NCBI GenBank assembly: GCA_016721625.1
Contig: JADKHR010000001.1
Coordinates: forward strand, 2,418,001 to 2,482,000
Origin: Elusimicrobiota bacterium
GTDB taxonomy: Bacteria; Elusimicrobiota; Elusimicrobia; FEN-1173
DNA length: 64,000 nucleotides
Direction: 5' to 3'
Below the pieces are notes generated by a model. The model saw nothing but the letters and a program-made list of their open reading frames with translations, did not search any database and was not told where the DNA came from. The position numbers and the translations under genes are program-made. Shown piece after piece: positions 58,219-64,000 of this stretch (within the stretch, counting starts at the first letter, position 1; each line of letters opens with the position of its first letter).

Positions 58219-58833
58219 ATGCCGCTCCGCCCCTGTGATTCTCGTGGAGGGGCGGAGACTTTTCTCCATCGCTCTCCGGCCGCCGTCCCGTTGTCAGGCA
58301 CGGTGGTTTTCGTGATTTTGACGGCGCTTCTGCCGAACCAGGCTTGGCCTTTCTTCCTGGGGGCGGGGGGGTTTTTGGTCGCTGTGGCGGCCTTGGCCCG
58401 GCTTCCTTTTGTTCCGCTCCTCAAACGGGTTCTCTGGTTGGAACCCTTCGCATTGAGCATCGCCTTCCTCTTGCTCTTTCAGCCGGGCGGCCTGGGCCTT
58501 TTTTTCGGCCGAATGGCCAAAAGCACGCTCTGTTTGGGCGCGGTGGTCCTGTTCTCCCAGATCACCTCCTTTACGGAAGTGTTAAAGGTCTTTCGCCGTT
58601 TTAGGGCGATGGGCCTGCTCGTCACCACCATCGCGCTCGCGCACCGGTATACGTTTGTGTTGACCGAAGAGATGACCCGTCTCCGGCGGGCTCGGCGCTG
58701 TCGAACGTTCGCCCGCTCCCGCCGGTCGGCCTGGGCGGGACTTTCGGGCGTGGCGGCCCACCTGTTTATTCGGTCGTCGGAACGGGCCGAGCGCGTTTAT
58801 GGAGCCATGCGGGCCCGGGGGTGGAAAACGTGA
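58219..58833 (+). CDS. cbiQ: CbiQ-type energy-coupling transmembrane protein
   Basis: A 204-residue EcfT-like membrane protein. Several helices, then the coupling motif region: FTEVLKVFRRFRAMGLLVTTIALAHRYTFVLTEEMTRLRRARRCR and a final SERAERVYGAMRARG with the Ala-Arg-Gly coupling helix. It links CbiM to the ATPase CbiO. Begins one base after cbiM and overlaps cbiO. Confidence 0.88.
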   Translation: MPLRPCDSRGGAETFLHRSPAAVPLSGTVVFVILTALLPNQAWPFFLGAGGFLVAVAALARLPFVPLLKRVLWLEPFALSIAFLLLFQPGGLGLFFGRMAKSTLCLGAVVLFSQITSFTEVLKVFRRFRAMGLLVTTIALAHRYTFVLTEEMTRLRRARRCRTFARSRRSAWAGLSGVAAHLFIRSSERAERVYGAMRARGWKT

Positions 58834-59588
58834 AGGCGGTGGAGGTCGTCCACCTGTCCTACCGCTACGCGGACGGGCATGAGGCGCTCCGGGACCTCCA
58901 TTTTTCCGTGGAAGCGGGCGCCCGCGTGGCTCTCATCGGACCCAACGGCGCCGGAAAATCCACCCTTCTCCAGCATTTAAACGGTCTCTTGCCCGAGGAC
59001 CCTCCCTCTTCCCCCGCCGTTTCCATTTTCGGTCAGCCGATCTCCAAAGACCATGGGGCCAGGGTTCGTTCCCAGGTGGGACTCCTGTTTCAGGATCCCG
59101 ACGACCAGTTGTTCTGCCCCACGGTTTTCGAGGACGTCGCCTTCGGTCCCGCCCAAGGGGATTTGTTGGAGGAGGACATCGCTTCCTTGGTGTCGCGGTC
59201 TTTGTCCCAAATGGGACTGGAAGGGTTTGAGAACCGCCTTCCCCATCATCTGAGCCACGGAGAAAAACGGCGGGTTTGTTTGGCGGGACTGTTGGCCTGC
59301 GATCCGAAAATCCTCGCCTTGGACGAACCGACCCGGGACCTGGACCCCCGGGGCCGCCGGGAACTCAAATCTCTGTTGGCCCGCCTGCCCATCACCCAAA
59401 TCATCGCCACCCATGACCTGGAACTGGTGGTGGAACTCTGCTCCCAGGCGATCCTGATCGATCAAGGCCGGCTCATCGCCCAGGGCCCTCCGACGGACCT
59501 TCTTTCGGACGAAAAACTCATGCTCGCCCACGGACTGGAAAAACCCCACATCCTTCATCATCTCCATCCTAAGACTCTCGCCCAATAA
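58830..59588 (+). CDS. cbiO: CbiO-type ABC transporter ATPase
   Basis: A 252-residue ATPase. Walker A LIGPNGAGKSTLLQHLNGLL, Q-loop LLFQDPDDQLFCPTVFEDVAFG (the ECF-type 'DPDDQ' pattern), signature LSHGEKRRVCLAGLLA, Walker B ILALDEPTRDLDPRG, H-loop IIATHDLELV. GTG 58830 overlaps the cbiQ stop (GTGA). Energises cobalt or nickel uptake with cbiM and cbiQ. Confidence 0.92.
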   Translation: MKAVEVVHLSYRYADGHEALRDLHFSVEAGARVALIGPNGAGKSTLLQHLNGLLPEDPPSSPAVSIFGQPISKDHGARVRSQVGLLFQDPDDQLFCPTVFEDVAFGPAQGDLLEEDIASLVSRSLSQMGLEGFENRLPHHLSHGEKRRVCLAGLLACDPKILALDEPTRDLDPRGRRELKSLLARLPITQIIATHDLELVVELCSQAILIDQGRLIAQGPPTDLLSDEKLMLAHGLEKPHILHHLHPKTLAQ

Positions 59589-59606
59589 TGCTAGAATTCA
59601 TTTTCC

Positions 59607-60212
59607 ATGGTTAAAATTCGGCGGGCCAAAATCGGCGATGTGCGGGCCATGCACAGGCTTCTCGGGGTTTTTTCCGAGAGGCGGGAACTCTTGCCCCGGG
59701 CGATTTCGGAACTCTTTGAAAATCTCCAACAGTTCCATGTGGCCGAAGACAAAGGCCGCTTGATGGGGTGTTGCTCCCTGGCGGTCCAGTGGGACAATTT
59801 GGCGGAGGTCAAAGCCTTGGCGGTGGACCCGGATTATCAGGGCAAAGGCATCGGGCGGAAGCTCGTGAATTCCTGTCTGGCGGACGCCCAGGCCCTCGGC
59901 GTCACGAGGGTTTTCGCGCTCACCATGAAAGACGGTTTTTTCACGAAGATCGGATTTAAGCGCGTCGAGAAAAACTTCCTGCCCCATAAGGTCTGGACCG
60001 AGTGCGTCCGGTGCCCCTATTTTCCCGACACTTGCGTGGAAATCGCCATGGTCAAAGACCTCGGGGGGGTCCCGCCGCCTCCCGCCTTCAAGGCCGCCGA
60101 TCTCCCCTCCGATGGGACCGTTCCCATCGAACCGGAGGGGTTTGCCCCGTTCCGCCTAAGCGCAAGTCCCGCTAAATTCAGCCTCACGGTCAGGGCGCTT
60201 CGCGCTTCTTGA
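59607..60212 (+). CDS. GNAT acetyltransferase, ArgA-like
   Basis: A 201-residue protein. The acetyl-CoA site is AEVKALAVDPDYQGKGIGRKLVNSCLADA; FALTMKDGFFTKIGFKRVEK and WTECVRCPYFPDTCVEIAMVKDL are the hallmarks of the ArgA-like (N-acetylglutamate synthase) subgroup of GNAT enzymes. Probably makes N-acetylglutamate for arginine synthesis, but this is inferred. Residues ~150-201 form a Pro-rich tail of no known fold. Confidence 0.8.
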   Translation: MVKIRRAKIGDVRAMHRLLGVFSERRELLPRAISELFENLQQFHVAEDKGRLMGCCSLAVQWDNLAEVKALAVDPDYQGKGIGRKLVNSCLADAQALGVTRVFALTMKDGFFTKIGFKRVEKNFLPHKVWTECVRCPYFPDTCVEIAMVKDLGGVPPPPAFKAADLPSDGTVPIEPEGFAPFRLSASPAKFSLTVRALRAS

Positions 60213-60236
60213 CAGGATGCTTTTCTTATCTAAAAA
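60209..60236 (+). promoter_or_regulatory. Promoter of the HU gene
   Basis: TTGACA (60209-60214) and TAAAAA (60231-60236) with 16 bases between. The -35 overlaps the stop of the acetyltransferase gene. Confidence 0.55.
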
Positions 60237-60283
60237 TAAGGGCAAATAAGACGGCCGGGATAAAATTCGGATGGGGAGGCGCC

Positions 60284-60559
60284 ATGAAAAAAACAGAACT
60301 TATTCAGAGGATTGCCCGGGACGCGAACATCACGCGCGCCCAGGCGGTCAAGGCCGTGAAATCGGCGGTGACCGTCATTCGGGAGACCGTTCAATCCGGC
60401 GACAAGATTTCGTTGACAGGGCTGGGTACTTTCAAGGTGAAAGCCCGAAAGGCCCGCCCGGGACGCAATCCGAAGACCGGGGAAACCATCGCCATTCCGG
60501 CGGGGCGTAAAATTTCTTTCAAACCCAGCCTTTCGCTGAAAAAGCTCGTCAAAGGGTAA
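60284..60559 (+). CDS. HU/IHF-family DNA-binding protein
   Basis: A 91-residue histone-like protein. KKTELIQRIARDANITRAQA at the start and the beta-arm signature GLGTFKVKARKARPGRNPKTGE with the Pro tip. It bends and compacts DNA. ATG 60284 preferred because homology starts there; an earlier in-frame start at 60209 is in the promoter region. Confidence 0.95.
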   Translation: MKKTELIQRIARDANITRAQAVKAVKSAVTVIRETVQSGDKISLTGLGTFKVKARKARPGRNPKTGETIAIPAGRKISFKPSLSLKKLVKG

Positions 60560-60562
60560 CCC

Positions 60563-60859
60563 TTGGCGGGCGGAAAGGAGCGGGTGGCCGTGGCCGGGCT
60601 GGCGAGGTTGGCGGCCTGGATTTTTTTTGTTTGGGGCGCTCTGGCGGTGGGCAAAGGGCTGTGGGACTGTTTCGGCGGCCAGCCCGAGACCAACTTTTTT
60701 TCACCGACTCCCTGGACCTTCATTTCCCGGGCTCAGTGGTTGCGCTACGCCGGGTTCGAATTGGCCTACGGCTTGGCCTGCGTCGGCGTGGGCCTTTCGG
60801 TGTGGACGGTCTCCCGGCGGCTCCCCGTTTGGATCGAACGGGCGACCAGCGACTTCTGA
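60563..60859 (+). CDS. Small membrane protein, unknown function
   Basis: A 98-residue protein, TTG start, with two hydrophobic helices (~9-32 and ~66-84). It begins 3 bases after the HU gene. No family recognised. Confidence 0.55.
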   Translation: MAGGKERVAVAGLARLAAWIFFVWGALAVGKGLWDCFGGQPETNFFSPTPWTFISRAQWLRYAGFELAYGLACVGVGLSVWTVSRRLPVWIERATSDF

Positions 60860-60921
60860 TCCACTTTTTGTAATCCGACCCGCGAAGCGGGCGGCGACTC
60901 TGATGTCACCGAGGTCTTCCC

Positions 60922-62139
60922 ATGGTTGAATGTTCCCAGAAACTTGAGCAATTGCCTCCCTATATTTTCACACGGATCAAGGCCCTGGCCGCGGAAGCCC
61001 ACGGGCGGCGTTTGGACGTGATCGACCTCGGCATGGGAAATCCCGACCTGCCCACCCCCGCCCACGTGGTGGATCGGTTGGTGGATACGGTCAAGAACCA
61101 TCCCCGCACGCACCGTTACCCCCAGGCCAAGGGCATGCCGAAGTTCCGGAAAGCGGTGACGAATTACATGGACCGCCGGTTCGGCGTCACGCTCAACCCC
61201 GACGAAAACGTGCTGGCTTTGATCGGATCCAAGGAAGGCATCGCCCACCTCTGCCAGGCTTACATGGACCCGGGTGATTTCGCGCTGGTGCCCGTGCCCA
61301 GCTATCCGGTGCATTCGAACGGTGTGATCTTGGCGGGCGGGAGAATCCATTATATGCCGCTCCGGCCCGAGAACGGCTATTTGCCCGATTATTCAAAAAT
61401 CCCGGCCTCAGTGCTGAAACGCACCAAAATCATGTTTCTGAGCTATCCGAACAATCCCACGGCCGCCATCGTCGACGACCCGGAATTCTTTAAACAAACC
61501 GTGAAGTTCGCCGAAAAGCACGACATTCTGGTGGCCTACGACAATCCCTATTGCGAGATCACCTTCGACGGATACGTGGCCCCGAGTTTCTTGGAGACGC
61601 CGGGGGCCTCGGAAGTGGCCTTGGAATTCCACAGTTTCTCCAAGACCTACAACATGGCGGGCTGGCGGATCGGCTGGGCCTGCGGCAAAAAATCGCTTTT
61701 GGCGCCGCTGGAAAAATACAAGGCGTTCGTGGACTATGGGGTGCCCACGTTTCTCCAACTGGCGGCCGTGGCCGCCCTGGAAGGGCCCCAGGACTGTGTC
61801 AAACAGATGGTGGCGACCTACCAACGCCGGAGAAACTATTTCGTTGGGGAGCTGAACAAAATGGGCTGGCCCGTCACCTCCCCGCGGGCCACCATGTACG
61901 TGTGGGCGCCGCTTCCGGACGGGTGGAAAGCCAAGGGGTCCCTGGCCTTTGCCGAGGAGTTGGTGAAAGAAACCGGGATCGTGGTCACCCCGGGCATCGG
62001 GTTCGGCCCCGAAGCCGAAGGCTATGTCCGGATGTCGCTCGTCACCCACGACGACCGGTTTTACGACGCGGTTCTTCGCCTGCGGAAATTCCTTCGCAAA
62101 GGCAAATCGGTTAAATCCGCCCGGTCCGTTCCGGCATGA
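60922..62139 (+). CDS. Class I/II aminotransferase (AlaC/DapL-like)
   Basis: A 405-residue PLP enzyme: LGMGNPDLPTP at the start, GSKEGIAHLCQAYMDPGD, PSYPVHSNGVILAGG, SYPNNPTAAIVDD, YDNPYCEITFDG, and the Schiff-base Lys in FHSFSKTYNMAGWRIGW. The family includes alanine/valine and LL-diaminopimelate aminotransferases; the exact substrate is open. ATGA overlap with hom points to an amino-acid biosynthetic role. Confidence 0.88.
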   Translation: MVECSQKLEQLPPYIFTRIKALAAEAHGRRLDVIDLGMGNPDLPTPAHVVDRLVDTVKNHPRTHRYPQAKGMPKFRKAVTNYMDRRFGVTLNPDENVLALIGSKEGIAHLCQAYMDPGDFALVPVPSYPVHSNGVILAGGRIHYMPLRPENGYLPDYSKIPASVLKRTKIMFLSYPNNPTAAIVDDPEFFKQTVKFAEKHDILVAYDNPYCEITFDGYVAPSFLETPGASEVALEFHSFSKTYNMAGWRIGWACGKKSLLAPLEKYKAFVDYGVPTFLQLAAVAALEGPQDCVKQMVATYQRRRNYFVGELNKMGWPVTSPRATMYVWAPLPDGWKAKGSLAFAEELVKETGIVVTPGIGFGPEAEGYVRMSLVTHDDRFYDAVLRLRKFLRKGKSVKSARSVPA

Positions 62140-63464
62140 AAAACGGCGCCGTCCAAATCGGACTGGTGGGCTACGGGGTGGTGGGGAGCGGCGTGGTCCG
62201 CCTCTTCCAAAAAAACCTCGAGATTTTGGAGGCCAAGGCGGGCACCCGGCTCCAACTCGCCTGGGTGGCCAGCCGTCGCAAGAAACCGCTGTCCCCCATC
62301 GGAGGCGAGCGGCCCCGGTTCACCAAAGACTGGCGCGAAGTGGTGGGGGATCCCGCTGTCGACATCGTCGTGGAATTGATCGGCGGGGACGAACCGGCCC
62401 GCACGGTGATTCTTTCGGCCTTGAAGGCCGGCAAGCAGGTGGCCACGGCCAACAAAGCCGTGTTGGCCCGCCATTGGGGTGAAATTTTCAATACGGCCCA
62501 GGCCACGCGGGGTCTGGTTTATTTCGAGGCCGCTGTGGGCGGGGGAATCCCGGTGGTTCAGGGATTGAACGAGGGCCTGGCGGCCAATCGGATCCAACGG
62601 CTTTACGGGATTGTGAACGGGACGACGAATTACATCCTGACCCGGATGACGGAAGAAGGGCTTCGTTTTTCCGCCGCGTTGAAAGCGGCCCAGGCCGCCG
62701 GGTTTGCCGAGGCGGACCCCTCCTTCGACATCGATGGGGTGGATGCCGCCCACAAGTTGGCGATTCTCGCCTCTCTGGCCACCGGCGGCTGGGTGCGGGT
62801 GGAAGATGTTCACCGGGAAGGGTTGACGGGTTTGGATTTGTGGGACATCAAATTTGCCCGTCGCCGGCTGGGGCTCGTGGCCAAATTTCTCGCCTCGGCG
62901 GACATCGACGGGAATTCGGTGTTCGCCCGGGTTCAGACGACCTTGATTCCGGAAAACCACCCCTTCGCTAACGTCCGGAACGAATACAACGCTGTCGTCA
63001 TCCACGGCGACGCCGTGGGGGACGTCATGTTCTACGGCAAAGGCGCGGGCGCCATGCCCTCGGCCAGCGCGGTGGTTTCCGACGTTTTATACCTGGCCCG
63101 CCAGGTGGCGGGCGGTATGGCCGGGCGGCTCCCCTACGTGATGTTCGACGGGAAAAAGAAGTTGGACATTTTGGAGTCCCGGGATCGTCGGCTTCGCCAC
63201 TATCTTCGTTTCAGCGCCGTGGACCGAGCCGGGATCTTAGCGGCCGTGACCCGGCTCCTGAGCCAGCATGAAATCTCCATCGCCTCCGTGCATCAAGAGG
63301 ACAACTCGGTGTCCGAAACCGATGTCGTCAAGAAATCCGTCCCGATCGTCATCGTGACCCACGATGCCCCGGAGGGAGCGATCCAGGCCGCCATGAAGGA
63401 GTCCCGCCGCATTCGAGGGCTCTCCCGCCAACCCGTCCATCTTCGCATCGATTCGCTCGGATAA
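62136..63464 (+). CDS. hom: Homoserine dehydrogenase
   Basis: A 442-residue enzyme: NAD-binding IGLVGYGVVGSGVVRLFQ, NKAVLARHW, catalytic GGGIPVVQGLNEGL, GIVNGTTNYILTRM and FAEADPSFDIDGVDAAHKLAILA. A C-terminal ACT domain (YLRFSAVDRAGILAAVTRLLS) suggests feedback control by threonine. It converts aspartate semialdehyde to homoserine for threonine and methionine. Start ATG overlaps the aminotransferase. Confidence 0.95.
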   Translation: MKNGAVQIGLVGYGVVGSGVVRLFQKNLEILEAKAGTRLQLAWVASRRKKPLSPIGGERPRFTKDWREVVGDPAVDIVVELIGGDEPARTVILSALKAGKQVATANKAVLARHWGEIFNTAQATRGLVYFEAAVGGGIPVVQGLNEGLAANRIQRLYGIVNGTTNYILTRMTEEGLRFSAALKAAQAAGFAEADPSFDIDGVDAAHKLAILASLATGGWVRVEDVHREGLTGLDLWDIKFARRRLGLVAKFLASADIDGNSVFARVQTTLIPENHPFANVRNEYNAVVIHGDAVGDVMFYGKGAGAMPSASAVVSDVLYLARQVAGGMAGRLPYVMFDGKKKLDILESRDRRLRHYLRFSAVDRAGILAAVTRLLSQHEISIASVHQEDNSVSETDVVKKSVPIVIVTHDAPEGAIQAAMKESRRIRGLSRQPVHLRIDSLG

Positions 63465-63500
63465 GCGCCCCTCGTTATGCCGGCGGAAGGAGAATCCTTT

Positions 63501-64000
63501 ATGAGTGAATCCGTCGGAACAGAGTGGGCCGCGGGGTTGGACGTCCTTCGGGAAATCGTGGGGAAGGCCCATGTGGTCGTCGACGCGCAGGAAGTGGAGC
63601 GGCGCGCTCGATGCCTGATCCCTTCCGTGCGGCGCCCCTCCGCCTTTGTTTACCCCTCCGACGTCGACCAATTAAAAAAGATCGTGAAGGCGGCCCTGGA
63701 CCACCATCTCGCGCTTTGGCCTTGCGGGAAGGGCAAGAACTGGGGCTACGGCTCCGCCTCCCCGGCGCGGGACGGCGCGGTGGTCCTCGTTCTGGAACGA
63801 ATGAACCGCATTGTGGAGGTGAACGAAACCATGGCCTACGCCGTGGTGGAACCGGGGGTCACCTACCGGCAACTGCACGCTCACTTGAAGGAACGCGGGG
63901 TCCGGCTGTGGCTGGATTGCACCGACGGTCCTGCCGACGGCAGCGTCATGGGGAACGCCCTGGAACGCGGGATCGGGGAAACCCCCTACGGGGACCATTT
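63501..64000 (+). CDS. FAD-linked oxidoreductase, N-terminal part (gene continues beyond the window)
   Basis: 166 codons of an open frame with no stop before the window edge. ATG 63501 after GGAAGGAG. The FAD_binding_4/VAO-type pattern is seen: a start with DVDQLKKIVKAALDHHLALWPCGKGKNWGYG, RMNRIVEVNETMAYAVVEPGVTYRQLHAHL and GSVMGNALERGIGETPYGD. This resembles 4-cresol dehydrogenase/vanillyl-alcohol oxidase-like flavoproteins. The substrate cannot be told from this part. Confidence 0.82.
   Translation, partial: MSESVGTEWAAGLDVLREIVGKAHVVVDAQEVERRARCLIPSVRRPSAFVYPSDVDQLKKIVKAALDHHLALWPCGKGKNWGYGSASPARDGAVVLVLERMNRIVEVNETMAYAVVEPGVTYRQLHAHLKERGVRLWLDCTDGPADGSVMGNALERGIGETPYGDH

Noticed and set aside
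60879..60891. Riboswitch in the leader of the aminotransferase-hom pair
   Set aside because: Only a small CCCGC-GAA-GCGGG hairpin is present in a 62-base leader; no known riboswitch core is recognisable.
1..64000. CRISPR array, prophage or plasmid origin
   Set aside because: No regularly spaced identical repeats, no cas, phage structural or replication-initiator genes are seen.

Overview
The window is a high-GC bacterial chromosome segment packed with housekeeping genes. Kdo synthesis (kdsA, kdsD, kdsC) next to lptC-lptA-lptB indicates a Gram-negative cell with LPS. The heat-shock operon in the order hrcA-grpE-dnaK-dnaJ under a CIRCE operator, long-form HPF, HprK with a Ser46-type HPr, and a kinase-less PASTA protein between rlmN and rpe are not a typical enterobacterial set. 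Elusimicrobiota or a related deep-branching Gram-negative phylum is my best guess; it is an inference from gene content, not a proven placement.

Layout. 1-8.9 kb: rlmN end, PASTA protein, rpe, an AsmA-like protein with a small partner (minus strand), a possible PD-(D/E)XK nuclease coupled to recQ, and an RlmD/RumA-like rRNA methyltransferase (minus strand). 8.9-13.0 kb: a fossil integron. It has the N-terminal piece of an integron-type tyrosine recombinase on the minus strand, an attI-like core site, and a plus-strand array of A+T-richer cassettes separated by four clear and two decayed attC sites. The cassettes encode secreted or lipoprotein products, two separate BrnT/BrnA toxin-antitoxin pairs, and a pair of tandem paralogous small genes. 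13.1-17.6 kb: radical SAM protein, family-39-like glycosyltransferase, TfoX-N protein, lipoprotein, cold-shock protein. 17.6-22.4 kb: Kdo/LPS-export operon. 22.5-29.8 kb: HPF, PtsN-like EIIA, HprK, RapZ, mannose-type EIIA/B/C/D, HPr and enzyme I, a complete phosphotransfer cascade with its regulatory kinase. 29.8-34.1 kb: lepA, lepB, hemW. 34.2-41.1 kb: CIRCE-hrcA-grpE-dnaK-dnaJ-rsmE-(membrane protein)-mtaB. 41.2-45.4 kb: HIT protein and the rpsU-dnaG-rpoD macromolecular-synthesis operon. 45.4-48.5 kb: tRNA-Ile(CAU), hydrolase, tRNA-Val(CAC), zinc-ribbon protein, a MITE-like element, RNase HI, RNase P RNA. 48.5-57.2 kb: a second glycosyltransferase, an HD-GYP response regulator, nadK, recN, a fused indolepyruvate:ferredoxin oxidoreductase. 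57.3-64 kb: CbiMQO cobalt/nickel importer, ArgA-like acetyltransferase, HU, aminotransferase-hom pair, and the start of an FAD-linked oxidase.

Several otherwise recognisable genes are broken: lepA (two shifts), mannose-EIIA (one), cbiM (three, together restoring frame), one cassette gene (one), and dnaJ (large internal deletion plus frame change). All except dnaJ are explained by loss of one base, usually in a short homopolymer. Read or assembly error is therefore a serious alternative to real decay and should be settled first.

The most interesting accessory region is the integron remnant at 8.88-12.53 kb. Its truncated integrase is fused head-on into the 5' end of the rRNA methyltransferase gene, and its cassettes carry their own promoter/operator-like sites.
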